The position numbers and the translations under genes were made by a program. This document shows positions 29,891 to 39,757 of a stretch of 64,000 nucleotides of DNA, in pieces (position 1 is the stretch's first letter; every line of letters begins with the position of its first letter). The notes below the pieces were generated by a model. The model saw only the letters and a list, made by a program, of their open reading frames with translations. It was not told where the DNA came from and did not search any database. Source of the DNA: an uncultured Sulfitobacter sp. (GTDB lineage Bacteria > Pseudomonadota > Alphaproteobacteria > Rhodobacterales > Rhodobacteraceae); NCBI RefSeq assembly GCF_947499945.1, contig NZ_CANMQD010000001.1, forward strand, positions 1,054,001 to 1,118,000. Reading direction: 5' to 3'.

Positions 29891-30607
29891 CTACGCGGCA
29901 AGCGACCCAAGTTCGGCACTTGGGATATCCATGATATACCGCATGTCCTCCTCGCCCATGTATGCGAAAACGCCCTCCAGCGGTTCTGGATTGTCACGCA
30001 TATACCAGCGCAGAGCCAGTGGATCGACATGCATATAGCCAAAGCGCAACGAGGCGCCCTTGTAGGCCACAGGTCGTGCGATGAAGCCCACCATGTAATC
30101 CCCTGACAAGACGTTCATGGCTGTCAGCATTGCGTACCGCATGAGGTAGCTGATCACCCCTGTACCGCGGAACTGCCCAGGTTCGCCTCCGATCCAGACC
30201 TCTCCCGAGTAGACAACCCGTCCCTTCATGCGTTGCACATCAGGACAGGCGCGGAACCGGGAACGCTCAAAATCGATATCAAGTTCTGGCGGTGAAAACC
30301 CGTGAAAGTTGTTGCGGAAATACTCACCCGCAGACTGCCCGTTTAAAGGAAGCAGGCGCAGCGCGTGCAGATGCACAATGGTGCCCTCCGCGTCCCTTCC
30401 GACAATCCAGCATGCGTTCTCGGGTGTCAGCTCATGCATTTCAGGATTGAATGGGTCGCCAATAGGATGATCAGGACGCGCCTCTCGAATGTATGCTTCG
30501 AATTCTCGGAAGTCTGTTCCGATCTCCAAAGTAATGCCAAGTCGATTAAAGATATCCCCCGCTATCGCTTGGAATCGCTCTTCAATTTTCAGTCCATACA
30601 ACGCCAT
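29891..30607 (-). CDS. GNAT-fold acyltransferase, autoinducer-synthase-like
   Basis: 238 residues. IVGRDAEGTIVHLHALRLLPL resembles the strand-RLLP turn of LuxI-type synthases, FERSRFRAC resembles their SRF segment, and FRGTGVISYLMRYAM looks like the GNAT acyl-CoA loop (RGxG type). It is not a canonical LuxI: length and the N-terminal R-F-W pattern differ. It could make an acylated signal, acyl-amino acid or acetylated product. The start at 30607 has AGGAGGGG upstream. The HTH regulator gene is 87 bases upstream on the same strand, so the pair is probably an operon. Identity is inferred from short motifs. Confidence 0.6.
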   Translation of the reverse strand: MALYGLKIEERFQAIAGDIFNRLGITLEIGTDFREFEAYIREARPDHPIGDPFNPEMHELTPENACWIVGRDAEGTIVHLHALRLLPLNGQSAGEYFRNNFHGFSPPELDIDFERSRFRACPDVQRMKGRVVYSGEVWIGGEPGQFRGTGVISYLMRYAMLTAMNVLSGDYMVGFIARPVAYKGASLRFGYMHVDPLALRWYMRDNPEPLEGVFAYMGEEDMRYIMDIPSAELGSLAA

Positions 30608-30694
30608 AAGGCCCCTCCTGCATTCTGCATTCAAGGCCAGTGTAATCATAATATTTTTTTGCTGCAACAAACGTGCAGCCGATACTCTTAAATC

Positions 30695-31591
30695 CTACAT
30701 CAGATATCTCTCCGGCATCAGACGCAGCATCTCGTCGGTGACACCTTCTATTTCTATGTCATATGTGCGTCTAACGGTCGAAACCATGGCAAAGCTACCG
30801 TCCGCAAACCTCGACCCGAGCAGTAGCCTTTCATAGCAGATCGGCACTGGCTCACCTTTCTCCTCATTGAAAAGCTTTGTGTAACAGTGATCGAGTCGCA
30901 CAGACTGGGATGTTTCAACATCGACGTAGGCCAAGTTGACCAGATGATCGAATATCGTCCCCCCCGGCAACTGACCAAGTGAACGACCGATAGTAGACTG
31001 CGCCATAGTCCAGCCGAACCACGAGCGGAAAGAGCTTTCCTCGCCGACCTCGGTAAAGATCCAGTTCGCCTCAGAGCGGCGGAAAGTCATACATTTTGGC
31101 CGTATTGCTTTCATCGCCGGGTGCTCGATATCGCCACGCGCTTCTGCCCACGCGTTCACACATGCAGGCAACATACTACTCGTGGAGGAGAAGGCTTTTC
31201 CGATAGGTTGCTGCTGTTGGAAATACATCCAACCTTCGTCCGTCGTTTTGCTGAGATACTGCAATCCATTTAGCTGCGAAGCCGCGCCCACGACCCATCC
31301 TTCAGCTTGGGCGAGCAAGTGTTCCGCTTCGGGCAGAATTCTCAATCCAAGCTCGGTGAGCTCATAGCGTCTCTCCGACACACTGAACAAAGGGCCACCC
31401 TTGATCTCTTCGAGCGCAGAGACGTGTCGGCGCAGTGTCTGACGCGTACTGCCCAGTTCCTTGACCGCATGGCTCAGGTTTAGTGTTCGCGCCAACGTCA
31501 CAAAAGATCGCATGATTTCAAAAAGCAGTGCAGGCGGTGACGTTACCGCTGACTGAGATTCTTCTAAAGAGAGGGCAATAGACTGGCTCAT
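30695..31591 (-). CDS. LysR-like HTH regulator with atypical C-terminal domain
   Basis: 298 residues. Residues 20-85 carry a LysR-type HTH (FVTLARTLNLSHAVKELGSTRQTLRRHVSALEEIKGG). After this the usual effector domain is missing; instead there is a region with MKAIRPKCMTFRRSEANWIFTEVGEESSFRSWFGW and YDIEIEGVTDEMLRLMPERYLM, which I do not recognise. It is just upstream of the GNAT-fold gene. It might sense that gene's product or control it. The start at 31591 is taken because the upstream ATG at 31618 has no ribosome site. Confidence 0.7.
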   Translation of the reverse strand: MSQSIALSLEESQSAVTSPPALLFEIMRSFVTLARTLNLSHAVKELGSTRQTLRRHVSALEEIKGGPLFSVSERRYELTELGLRILPEAEHLLAQAEGWVVGAASQLNGLQYLSKTTDEGWMYFQQQQPIGKAFSSTSSMLPACVNAWAEARGDIEHPAMKAIRPKCMTFRRSEANWIFTEVGEESSFRSWFGWTMAQSTIGRSLGQLPGGTIFDHLVNLAYVDVETSQSVRLDHCYTKLFNEEKGEPVPICYERLLLGSRFADGSFAMVSTVRRTYDIEIEGVTDEMLRLMPERYLM

Positions 31592-31613
31592 GGTTCCAAT
31601 GGTAAATAAATCA

Positions 31614-31625
31614 TACATTCATGTA
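31614..31625. promoter_or_regulatory. inverted repeat in the divergent HTH/XRE promoter
   Basis: TACAT-TC-ATGTA, perfect 5-base arms, 23 bases upstream of the HTH gene start in a very AT-rich divergent region. A second palindrome TTACGTAA is at 31641-31648. One or both may be operators of the flanking regulators. Short, so chance is possible. Confidence 0.3.
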
Positions 31626-31761
31626 ATATTTATCATCCACTTACGTAATTAGATCAACCCTTGATTGAAGGTATTTTTACCAAAAAGAAAAGAAACTATC
31701 CAATTGATCCAAAGGGTAAATATTCAGAAGCTTCAAGAACACAGCCAAAGGTATTTAGATA

Positions 31762-32124
31762 GTGACTCATCCTGTTGACGTTCATGTAGGGCGCAAGCTC
31801 AAAGAAATTCGGACTATACGACGCTATTCGCAAACTGATGTTGCACAGCGGCTCGGCTTGTCTTTTCAGCAAATTCAAAAGTACGAAATCGGATCAAACC
31901 GTATAGCGGCAAGTCGCCTTTTCGAACTGACCCAAATATTTGATGTCTCGCCATCCTATTTCTTTGAAGGTCTGAGCGACGGGGACAATGCCAACAAGGC
32001 GCCCCGCGATCCCGCACTAGAGATCATAAATGCCTTGGCAGCCATAAAGGACGACACGGTAAAATCTCGCATTGTGACATTCATTGAAGACATCTCAGGT
32101 GTCACAGTCGCTCGCCAAGGCTGA
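31762..32124 (+). CDS. XRE-family HTH regulator
   Basis: 120 residues starting at GTG. The HTH (VGRKLKEIRTIRRYSQTDVAQRLGLSFQQIQKYEIGSNRI) is canonical XRE, followed by a short helical C-terminus. Such proteins are common regulators in alphaproteobacteria. Divergent from the LysR-like/GNAT unit. Confidence 0.88.
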   Translation: MTHPVDVHVGRKLKEIRTIRRYSQTDVAQRLGLSFQQIQKYEIGSNRIAASRLFELTQIFDVSPSYFFEGLSDGDNANKAPRDPALEIINALAAIKDDTVKSRIVTFIEDISGVTVARQG

Positions 32125-32126
32125 TA

Positions 32127-32894
32127 TCAGCCCATCACCGCGCGCCGCATGAGGTTAAGCCCTGCGACCAATAGAACGAAAAGCGTCGCGCGGCGAAAGA
32201 CGACCTGATCAATCCGGTCCATAACTGACAACCCCATCCGCACCCCCAAATACGCGGGCGGCACCATTGCCACCGAAAACACAATGGTCTCCGCCCGCAG
32301 CACACCCGACATCACATGCGCCACCAAAAGCGCCACAGCGCCAAGGCCGTATATCACACCCTGCACCCGCATCTGATCCTGCTTGGGTGTGTTGAGCGCG
32401 GTCAGATAAGCCACTGTCGGCGGCCCCCAAATTCCTGAGATGCCGCCCAGCCCCCCTGCAACGGCACCCGCAGCCACTTCAACCGCTCTGCTGCGCTGCG
32501 GCAGACTGATCTGATACCCAGCAAGCTGCAGTGACGCAAAGAACGTTACAGGCACACCAATCACTGCCATCATGATCTGATCGGGAAAGACCCGAACAAG
32601 CTGCGCCGACGCCAAAAGGGCCAGACATCCGACCCCTAAAAACACCCTGAACGACACTGTTGATTGCACCGCTGCCTGCACCCCTTGACGCAAGGCCTGC
32701 TGGACGTTGGTGATCAAAGTTGGCAATATCAGACCCGCAAGTGCGAGTTCGGCGGACATAAACGTTGTCAAACCTGATACAAAGACCAAAGGCATCGCGA
32801 ATCCCACCACGCCTTTGACAAATCCAGCAAGGACAGCAATCAAAGCGGCGATGATCAATTCGGATGGTGATAAAAGTGGGAAAAGTGCGTCCAT
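32127..32894 (-). CDS. TauE/SafE family sulfite/organosulfonate exporter-like membrane protein
   Basis: 255 residues, eight hydrophobic spans in two halves. AGFVKGVVGFAMPLVFVSGL is the family's glycine-rich N-terminal signature, repeated in GAVAGGLGGISGIWGPPTVAYL. Probable permease for sulfite, sulfoacetate or a related anion. Convergent with the XRE gene (2-base gap). Start at ATG 32894; a TTG five codons upstream is less likely. Confidence 0.9.
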   Translation of the reverse strand: MDALFPLLSPSELIIAALIAVLAGFVKGVVGFAMPLVFVSGLTTFMSAELALAGLILPTLITNVQQALRQGVQAAVQSTVSFRVFLGVGCLALLASAQLVRVFPDQIMMAVIGVPVTFFASLQLAGYQISLPQRSRAVEVAAGAVAGGLGGISGIWGPPTVAYLTALNTPKQDQMRVQGVIYGLGAVALLVAHVMSGVLRAETIVFSVAMVPPAYLGVRMGLSVMDRIDQVVFRRATLFVLLVAGLNLMRRAVMG

Positions 32895-33039
32895 GACCCT
32901 ACATACCAAAGGGGTCAGCGGGTGTCAGGAAAATCAGTGGCGAAATTTTCGTCCAAATTGCCGCAGTAAAACGTATCTTTGTTGCGCTGCACCTGCAAAG
33001 TGATTAAGCCGAGCGCTAAGATAAAAAGGATGATGATAG

Positions 33040-34725
33040 ATGGCACATGACGGACAATTGAATATGGAGGCACCTGTCCTCCTTGATGACCTCCTTGCAC
33101 TGACTGCCGCAGCCGTCGGCCCTGTCGAGGCGATACTCGCCCGCGCGACCGAAACCGTGCGCACAATGGTCACGGACGGAGGCCGCGTCTCCAACGCCCT
33201 TGTCGAGCAGAATCAGACAGCCTCCCACGGGCTTGCATGGCTTGCCACTTACGCTCAGTCCCTTCGCCAAATGCAATCTTGGGCTGAGCGGATGAAATCC
33301 GAGGGCAAATTCGGCGAGACCGAAGCCCTCATCCACCAGATCGCATTTGGCGAATACCTCTGGCAGATCTACGGTGGCATACAGATGAACCAAGGCGAGA
33401 TTGTTCGCCTCCAAGATCTAGGTTTGAGTCAGGACGACCAGCGCGGCCTGATGGAGCCTGCAATCCAAACGCTCACCCAAGGCGGTAACACGCAAGCGGC
33501 CCGCAGCCGTCTGGTCGAGTTGATGCAAGAGCACTCCGCCAATGTCACCGTCGGCGCCTCCGGTCTCGACGACGAGCTTGAGATGATCCGAGAGCAGTTC
33601 CGCCGCTATGCCGTCGAAAAGGTTGAGCCTTTCGCCCACGAATGGCACCTGAAGGATGAATTGATCCCGATGGAGGTCATCAACGAGTTGGCAGAGATGG
33701 GTGTATTCGGCCTCACCATCCCAGAGGAATACGGCGGCTTCGGTCTTAGCAAAGCATCCATGTGCGTTGTCTCTGAAGAACTCTCACGCGGCTACATTGG
33801 AGTCGGCTCCCTCGCGACTCGCTCCGAGATCGCGGCGGAGCTGATCATCGCAGGCGGCACTGAGGAACAAAAACAGAAATGGCTTCCGCGCCTCTCCTCC
33901 GCCGAAACGCTGCCGACGGCCGTCTTCACCGAGCCGAACACAGGCTCCGACCTCGGTAGCTTGCGCACCCGTGCAGTCAAAGACGACAACGGCGACTACA
34001 AGGTGACGGGCAACAAGACTTGGATCACGCACGCCTCACGCACGCAGATCATGACCCTGATGGCCCGCACCGATCCTGCGACAGACAATTACAAAGGCCT
34101 GTCCATGTTCATCGCCGAAAAGACCCCGGGCGATTGCGCAGACCCCTTCCCCACAGAAGGCATGTCCGGCGGTGAGATTGAAGTCCTCGGCTATCGCGGC
34201 ATGAAGGAATACGAGATCGCGTTTGATAACTTCCACGTCAAAGGCGAAAACCTCCTTGGCGGCGAAGAGGGCAAAGGCTTCAAACAGCTGATGGAGACCT
34301 TTGAGAGCGCGCGCATCCAGACTGCCGCTCGCGCCATTGGCGTCGCCCAGTCGGCCATGGATATTTCCATGCAATACGCCATCGACCGCAAACAGTTCGG
34401 AAAATCCCTGATCGAATTCCCCCGCGTCTCCAGCAAGCTGGCGATGATGGCGGTTGAAATTATGGTCGCCCGTCAGCTCACCTACTTCTCGGCGTTTGAG
34501 AAGGACGAGGGCCGCCGCTGTGACGTAGAGGCTGGCATGGCGAAACTGCTCGGCGCGCGCGTTGCATGGGCTGCCGCTGACAATGGCTTGCAAATCCACG
34601 GCGGCAACGGCTTCGCTCTGGAATATAAAATCTCCCGCGTGCTTTGCGATGCCCGTATCCTCAATATCTTTGAAGGTGCCGCCGAAATTCAGGCCCAAGT
34701 CATCGCGCGCCGCCTTTTGGGCTAA
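33040..34725 (+). CDS. mcd: methylsuccinyl-CoA dehydrogenase-type acyl-CoA dehydrogenase
   Basis: 561 residues, clearly longer than ordinary acyl-CoA dehydrogenases (about 380). An extra N-terminal region of about 170 residues (LLDDLLALTAAAVGPVEAIL, SWAERMKSEGKFGETEALIHQ) precedes the normal fold, which has GVFGLTIPEEYGGFGLS, TEPNTGSDLGSLRTRAV and the C-terminal QIHGGNGFALEYKISR. That extension is a feature of (2S)-methylsuccinyl-CoA dehydrogenase of the ethylmalonyl-CoA pathway. It would pass electrons to the ETF encoded elsewhere in this window. The pathway assignment is inference from length and pattern. Confidence 0.88.
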   Translation: MAHDGQLNMEAPVLLDDLLALTAAAVGPVEAILARATETVRTMVTDGGRVSNALVEQNQTASHGLAWLATYAQSLRQMQSWAERMKSEGKFGETEALIHQIAFGEYLWQIYGGIQMNQGEIVRLQDLGLSQDDQRGLMEPAIQTLTQGGNTQAARSRLVELMQEHSANVTVGASGLDDELEMIREQFRRYAVEKVEPFAHEWHLKDELIPMEVINELAEMGVFGLTIPEEYGGFGLSKASMCVVSEELSRGYIGVGSLATRSEIAAELIIAGGTEEQKQKWLPRLSSAETLPTAVFTEPNTGSDLGSLRTRAVKDDNGDYKVTGNKTWITHASRTQIMTLMARTDPATDNYKGLSMFIAEKTPGDCADPFPTEGMSGGEIEVLGYRGMKEYEIAFDNFHVKGENLLGGEEGKGFKQLMETFESARIQTAARAIGVAQSAMDISMQYAIDRKQFGKSLIEFPRVSSKLAMMAVEIMVARQLTYFSAFEKDEGRRCDVEAGMAKLLGARVAWAAADNGLQIHGGNGFALEYKISRVLCDARILNIFEGAAEIQAQVIARRLLG

Positions 34726-34755
34726 GCGTTTGCGCTAAACCTTGCCGATATGCTG

Positions 34756-34784
34756 AAGGGCGCACTCTTGCAGTGCGCCCTTTT
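34756..34784 (+). terminator. terminator after mcd
   Basis: AAGGGCGCACT and AGTGCGCCCTT pair over 11 bp around CTTGC, followed by two further T. It ends about 20 bases before the TetR gene. Confidence 0.85.
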
Positions 34785-34803
34785 GCCCTCTACCTCCCTA
34801 AGG

Positions 34804-35325
34804 ATGAGCAACACACGCCTTTCCCCCGAAAAATGGATCACCGCAGGCTTTGACGCCCTGATTGCCGATGGTCCGATTGCCCTTGCGGCTGAACCAATGG
34901 CCCGCAGACTTAAAACGACCAAGGGATCGTTTTATTGGCACTTCAAAGACGTACCTGCCTACCACGCCGCACTTGTGCGTCACTGGCACGCAGCTGCCTT
35001 GGCCGATGTAATGTCCCGCCTCGAAATCAAAGATGCTGCCGAGAAACGCCTACGCGCCTTCGGCCGCCATATTCTAAACACGAAATCCGAGGCTGCTCTA
35101 CGCGTCTGGGCGCAAACCGATACAATCGTCGCCGCCAGTATGGCCGAAGTTGACGCAGAGCGCCTGACCTATCTCCAACACCTGCTCAACCATTTCGGCC
35201 TGCGTAATCCCGCCTTCGCCCAAGCGATCCTCGCCACGCTCATCGGACTTCCCGAAATAAAAGCACCCTCGGACCCCGCCGCCGCTTTCGACGCGATGGT
35301 GGATACGATTCTGGCGCTCTCATGA
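34804..35325 (+). CDS. TetR-family regulator
   Basis: 173 residues. N-terminal HTH with KWITAGFDALIADGPIALAAEPMARRLKTTKGSFYWHFKD; the C-terminal ligand domain is short. The ATG follows the mcd terminator almost directly and has only a poorly spaced AAGG, so translation may be weak. Overlaps the META-domain gene by four bases. Confidence 0.9.
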   Translation: MSNTRLSPEKWITAGFDALIADGPIALAAEPMARRLKTTKGSFYWHFKDVPAYHAALVRHWHAAALADVMSRLEIKDAAEKRLRAFGRHILNTKSEAALRVWAQTDTIVAASMAEVDAERLTYLQHLLNHFGLRNPAFAQAILATLIGLPEIKAPSDPAAAFDAMVDTILALS

Positions 35326-35717
35326 AAACGCTCCTGATCCTCACCATATTCGTCACTGCGCTCACAGCCTGCCGCCAAGACGAAACAGTCCGCGCATATG
35401 GTGGTGGCGATCGCACATGGGCGCTCAAAATTCTCAACGACGCACCCTTCCCTGCTACCGCGACCCTCACCTTTCCCAAGACCGGCGAGATCGCAGGCCA
35501 CGGCCCCTGCAACCGCTACTTCGGCGCAATGACGGCCCCCTATCCGTGGTTTGACACAGGCCCTATCGGCAGCACGCGCATGGCCTGCCCCGATCTGGAG
35601 GTCGAGACCGTTTTCCTTCAAGCGCTAGAGGCCGCCACGCTGTCCGAAGTCCTCGGCGACGTGATGATTCTGTCTAACACCGAAGGGCTGGAAATGGTCT
35701 TCAACGCGACCGATTGA
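35322..35717 (+). CDS. META-domain lipoprotein (HslJ-like)
   Basis: 131 residues. Lipoprotein signal [17 protein letters not shown] (lipobox LTAC), then a META domain with [12 protein letters not shown] and [17 protein letters not shown]. Outer-membrane or periplasmic; function of META proteins is not settled. Four-base overlap with the TetR gene; its 3' end overlaps the convergent recO by 17 bases. Confidence 0.88.
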   Translation: MKTLLILTIFVTALTACRQDETVRAYGGGDRTWALKILNDAPFPATATLTFPKTGEIAGHGPCNRYFGAMTAPYPWFDTGPIGSTRMACPDLEVETVFLQALEAATLSEVLGDVMILSNTEGLEMVFNATD

Positions 35718-36426
35718 ATGCCTCCACAAATCTCGCCCGCGCTTGCGGCAACGGCTTGCCCCCCAGATCAGCAGCCAGATGCTCCGACAAAAAATAGCCG
35801 CTGGTCCGAAACGCCTCCGCAATCTCCGCGTCAGGGGCCTCACCCAAACCGCGCAGTACGTCAGGTAACGGCAGCAAACGGTCGGCCCATTCCCCCGCGC
35901 CAGCTTGCGATACCGCACGCCCCGACTTGGGGCTCACATAAGCCAACCCTTCCGTCGCCCCCGTCACCGCGCAGGTGCTTAAATCAAGGCCATAGCCCAA
36001 CTCCTCGAGCAAGCTTACCTCCCAACGCAAATAGGCCAGCGGCCAAACTTCCCCCTGACCAAGCAAGTCCAACAAAGCTTCCGTCCGCTGATACAGCGGC
36101 AGATGCACCTCGCGCTCAGGGAGGCAAAAGCTGACAAGCGCCGTCACCGCGTTCAATCCCGCCAACGCAAGGCGATCCCCCATCGCAACTGCTGCACGGC
36201 TGCGCACAGGCTCCACCGTGAACGCCCCGATATGATCCTCCAACCGCGCCCGCCACGTCAGGTCCAACTGCGCACCTGGTTGCAATATGGGCGCGATCTT
36301 GCGGCTGGTTCCGCCGCGCACAACTCCCGCGTGCCGGCCTTGGCTCGGCGTAAACACTTCGATAATTGCCGAAGTTTCTCCATGGCGGCGCGAGCTGAGC
36401 AATATTCCCTGATCGCGCCATTCCAT
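35701..36426 (-). CDS. recO: DNA repair protein RecO
   Basis: Loads RecA with RecR at gaps. 241 residues. OB-fold start [26 protein letters not shown], then [25 protein letters not shown], then the helical C-terminal domain with [18 protein letters not shown]. Last gene of the era/rnc block; overlaps DUF1491 by one base. Confidence 0.95.
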   Translation of the reverse strand: MEWRDQGILLSSRRHGETSAIIEVFTPSQGRHAGVVRGGTSRKIAPILQPGAQLDLTWRARLEDHIGAFTVEPVRSRAAVAMGDRLALAGLNAVTALVSFCLPEREVHLPLYQRTEALLDLLGQGEVWPLAYLRWEVSLLEELGYGLDLSTCAVTGATEGLAYVSPKSGRAVSQAGAGEWADRLLPLPDVLRGLGEAPDAEIAEAFRTSGYFLSEHLAADLGGKPLPQARARFVEAFNRSR

Positions 36427-36755
36427 TATGCCAGACCCTCCTGATCCAGCAGATGGCGCCCCGCACGGTCCTCGACCTCAATCACCCACAGGTCGGGATC
36501 AAATCCACGCTGCTTTGCCACCGCATCATCCACATCACGCTCTGCCCCCTTAGACAGCTCTACCCAAACCCGATCCCCGCTCATCAAATCAAACGATCGT
36601 TGAAACAGAACCGCATTGCCGTCCAAGGTCGCCAGCTTCACCAAAACAGCTCCGCCCGTGTCATCCCCGTGCGCAACGACAAACGCAGGAATGTCAAACA
36701 TCCGCAGCCGTGCGAGATATGCATCAACCCAAAATCGCGCCGTTAGTCGGGGCAC
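36426..36755 (-). CDS. DUF1491 family protein
   Basis: 109 residues. Start [17 protein letters not shown] and the segment [16 protein letters not shown] with [20 protein letters not shown] identify the DUF1491 family, found almost only in alphaproteobacteria and here, as usual, between era and recO. Function unknown. Confidence 0.9.
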   Translation of the reverse strand: MPRLTARFWVDAYLARLRMFDIPAFVVAHGDDTGGAVLVKLATLDGNAVLFQRSFDLMSGDRVWVELSKGAERDVDDAVAKQRGFDPDLWVIEVEDRAGRHLLDQEGLA

Positions 36756-36819
36756 AAATCTGCCCTCTTCATTTTGCTATTGAACTGAATTCCGCAGAAG
36801 CAAAGCATACAACAGATAG

Positions 36820-37764
36820 TCACTGATTGCCGTCCTTGAACTCCAGCCCCATCTCGGAATACCGCTCGGACTCCTCCAGCCAGTTTGGCCGCACCTTTAC
36901 CTGCAAGAACAGATGGATCTTGCGCCCCAGAAACTCTTCCATTTCCTTACGCGCTTCCTTGCCTACCGCTTTGATTGTCTCACCTTTATGGCCCAGCACG
37001 ATGCCCTTATGCCCGTCACGGATAACATAAATCAGCTGGTCAATCTTGGCAGAACCATCTTTGCGCTCTTCCCAGTTCTCCGTCTCGACGGTCATCTGAT
37101 AAGGCAGCTCTTGATGCAGACGCAGCGTCAGCTTCTCGCGCGTCATCTCCGCCGCGATCATTCGCATCGGCAAATCGGCAATCTGGTCTTCGGGATAGAG
37201 CCACGGGCCGAGCGGCACTTCGCCAGCCAGCCATGTCTTGAGGACATCCACCCCATGCCCGCGCTCCGCCGAGATCATGAATGTCTCTTTAAACGGATAG
37301 GCATCGTTCAACTTCTGGCTTAATCCAAGCAATACAGGCGCATCCACACGGTCAATCTTGTTAATCGCCAACGCCACACGGCCGCCACCACCAAGCTCGT
37401 TTAAACGGTCAAGGATACGCTGCACACCGGGCGTAATCCCACGGTTCGCCTCAACCAAAAGCACAACAAGATCGGCATCCGCCGCTCCGCCCCACGCAGC
37501 AGCCACCATCGCACGGTCCAAACGGCGCTTTGGCTCGAACAGGCCCGGTGTATCGACAAATACGATCTGGCTTTGCCCCGCCATTGCAACGCCGCGAATA
37601 CGCGCGCGGGTCGTCTGCACTTTATGTGTCACAATCGACACCTTCGCCCCCACCATACGGTTCAGCAACGTTGATTTACCCGCGTTCGGCTCCCCGATCA
37701 GCGCCACAAATCCCGCGCGTGTCGGCCCCGTCACAGCGTCGTCCTGTGTCTGTGTATCGCTCAT
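36820..37764 (-). CDS. era: GTPase Era
   Basis: Ribosome-assembly GTPase binding 16S rRNA. 314 residues. G1 [10 protein letters not shown]3 DTPGLFEP, G4 NKID, and the C-terminal KH domain with [28 protein letters not shown]. Its start overlaps the rnc stop by four bases. Confidence 0.98.
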   Translation of the reverse strand: MSDTQTQDDAVTGPTRAGFVALIGEPNAGKSTLLNRMVGAKVSIVTHKVQTTRARIRGVAMAGQSQIVFVDTPGLFEPKRRLDRAMVAAAWGGAADADLVVLLVEANRGITPGVQRILDRLNELGGGGRVALAINKIDRVDAPVLLGLSQKLNDAYPFKETFMISAERGHGVDVLKTWLAGEVPLGPWLYPEDQIADLPMRMIAAEMTREKLTLRLHQELPYQMTVETENWEERKDGSAKIDQLIYVIRDGHKGIVLGHKGETIKAVGKEARKEMEEFLGRKIHLFLQVKVRPNWLEESERYSEMGLEFKDGNQ

Positions 37765-38447
37765 GTGTCTTGCTCCAGTTGCGCAAGCAGCGATGCTGCG
37801 GCGTCTTGTTCTGCGGAGCGTTTCGCACCCGCTGTGGCGCTGGCTGTCTGTCCGGTCGACAGCTTGGCCGCGATTGTGAATATCGGCGCGTGGTCCGGCC
37901 CACTCCGCTTGGTCAGAATATAGGCTGGCGGCTCAAGGCCTCGCGCTTGCGCCCATTCTTGCAACGATGTCTTGGCATCACGTGCATCATCTTTAACAGA
38001 AGTGGTCCGGTTTCCCCACAGCCGCAAAATCATCGCGCGCGCGGCGTCAAAACCACCATCAATATAGACCGCAGCAATCACGGCCTCCATTGCATCGCCG
38101 AGCAGTGCCTGTTTGCGGCGACCACCTGACAACATCTCAGACCGTCCCAGCCGCAACACTTCACCGATGTCGATCTCACGTGCTACATCGGCACAGGCTT
38201 CCTTACGCACCAGCGCGTTAAAGCGCGGAGCAAGCTGACCCTCAGAGGCATGGGTATCAAGGTTCAACAAAGCCTCGGCCATCACCAGCCCCAACACACG
38301 GTCACCGAGAAACTCCAACCTTTGGTTATCATCACGGTTGGGCGTAGACATTGACGCGTGCGTCACAGCCTCGTTGAGCAGCTTGGGCGACTGGAACGTA
38401 TAGCCCAATCGCTTCTCAAAAGCGCGGAGTTCAGCCGAAAGCTTCAC
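37761..38447 (-). CDS. rnc: ribonuclease III
   Basis: Cleaves double-stranded RNA in rRNA and mRNA processing. 228 residues. Catalytic signature as [14 protein letters not shown], which carries Gln where enterobacterial enzymes have the first Glu (NERLEFLGD), a difference I believe is shared by related alphaproteobacteria; the second Glu, Asp and the [14 protein letters not shown] helix are intact. The C-terminal dsRNA-binding domain has [19 protein letters not shown]. Overlaps lepB and era by four bases. Confidence 0.97.
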   Translation of the reverse strand: MKLSAELRAFEKRLGYTFQSPKLLNEAVTHASMSTPNRDDNQRLEFLGDRVLGLVMAEALLNLDTHASEGQLAPRFNALVRKEACADVAREIDIGEVLRLGRSEMLSGGRRKQALLGDAMEAVIAAVYIDGGFDAARAMILRLWGNRTTSVKDDARDAKTSLQEWAQARGLEPPAYILTKRSGPDHAPIFTIAAKLSTGQTASATAGAKRSAEQDAAASLLAQLEQDT

Positions 38448-39280
38448 TTGATCCCTTTGAAAAAGCGGTCACTGCGCCAAGTCCAGAAGAACAACATCGA
38501 GCGCCCGCCAGAACTGAATACGATACGATCTGCGCGGCCAATCAAGTTCTCGTAAGGAACAAAACCAACGCCACCTGCTGTCTGCGCCAGACGGCTATCG
38601 GCAGAGTTGTCGCGGTTATCCCCCATAAAGAAGTAGTGGCCTGCGGGAACGGTATAGATACCAGTGTTGTCCGATGCTTGGTCACTGATATTGAGAACAG
38701 CATAGGACTTGCCATTGGGCAATGTCTCAATCGCACGTTCCTTAATACAAATCCCGCCCTGTCCAACGGCACCATTGGCACAGCGCGGACGCAGGCCCTG
38801 CGGACCTTGCAGCTCCATTAATTCTTCAAAATCGCCATCTGGCACCTGTGGCACAGCTTTACCGTTGATTTGCACAACACCACGGGTGATCTGAATCTTA
38901 TCACCCGGCAAACCCATTAGGCGTTTGATGTAATCGCGCCCTGTTGTGGGGTGGCGGAACACCACAACATCACCGCGCTCGGGATCGCCACCCCAGAACC
39001 GCGTGTTGTCCCCGTCGAAGACACCACACAGTTTTTGCGCATCAATGTTGAGGCCAACACTTGGCACAATCACACTGGGGCAGGACGCAAAGGAATAGCC
39101 ATAAGCCATTTTGTTCACAAAAAGAAAATCGCCAATCAAAAGCGTCTGCTTCATTGAGCCTGACGGAATCCAGAACGGCTGAAAGAACAAGGTGCGGAAT
39201 ACACCAGCAATCAGCAGGGCATAAACAACTGTCTTGACTGTCTCAAGAATTGCGTTGCCCGTTGTTTCCGTCTTGGCCAT
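38444..39280 (-). CDS. lepB: signal peptidase I
   Basis: Removes Sec signal peptides at the periplasmic face. 278 residues. One N-terminal membrane span ([18 protein letters not shown]), catalytic Ser in [20 protein letters not shown], catalytic Lys in [14 protein letters not shown], and [11 protein letters not shown]. Coupled to rnc. Confidence 0.97.
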   Translation of the reverse strand: MAKTETTGNAILETVKTVVYALLIAGVFRTLFFQPFWIPSGSMKQTLLIGDFLFVNKMAYGYSFASCPSVIVPSVGLNIDAQKLCGVFDGDNTRFWGGDPERGDVVVFRHPTTGRDYIKRLMGLPGDKIQITRGVVQINGKAVPQVPDGDFEELMELQGPQGLRPRCANGAVGQGGICIKERAIETLPNGKSYAVLNISDQASDNTGIYTVPAGHYFFMGDNRDNSADSRLAQTAGGVGFVPYENLIGRADRIVFSSGGRSMLFFWTWRSDRFFKGIK

Positions 39281-39352
39281 GCGGCGCTCCTATTGGTTTC
39301 CCTGCGGTACATGCGCAGGGGCGCGGCCCGTGTCAAGGTCACAGGGCTAGTG

Positions 39353-39754
39353 TCAGCTTACAGGACGCGCTTCGATTACCACAAAGGCCTGCGCCCACGG
39401 GTGATCATCCGTCAATGTTACATGAATGATCGCCTCATGCCCCGCTGGGGTCATGGCGGCCAGCCGCTCGGCCGCCCAGCCTGTCACTTCCATTATAGGT
39501 TGGCCGGTCTTGAGGTTGCTCACAGCCATATCACGCCAGCTGATGCCCATGCGCAGGCCAGTGCCCAGCGCCTTGGAACACGCCTCCTTAGCGGCCCAGC
39601 GTTTAGCATAGGTCCCCGCCACATCCTTGCGCCGCGCGGCCTTCGCCTGTTCGACATCGGTGAAAACACGGTTGCGAAAACGGTCGCCAAAACGGTTTAG
39701 TGTCCTCTCGATACGCTCGATATTCGCCAGATCGGTACCAATGCCAATGATCAT
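39353..39754 (-). CDS. acpS: holo-[acyl-carrier-protein] synthase
   Basis: Attaches phosphopantetheine to ACP. 133 residues. Mg-binding N-terminus [17 protein letters not shown] and the motif [12 protein letters not shown]. Three bases after pdxJ, the conserved pdxJ-acpS pair. Confidence 0.97.
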   Translation of the reverse strand: MIIGIGTDLANIERIERTLNRFGDRFRNRVFTDVEQAKAARRKDVAGTYAKRWAAKEACSKALGTGLRMGISWRDMAVSNLKTGQPIMEVTGWAAERLAAMTPAGHEAIIHVTLTDDHPWAQAFVVIEARPVS

Positions 39755-39757
39755 GGC

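Noticed and set aside
37761..38447. RNase III active-site change (NQRLEFLGD) as evidence for an inactive enzyme
   Set aside because: The other catalytic acids are intact and the same Gln is, to my knowledge, found in related alphaproteobacterial enzymes, so it is more likely a lineage feature.
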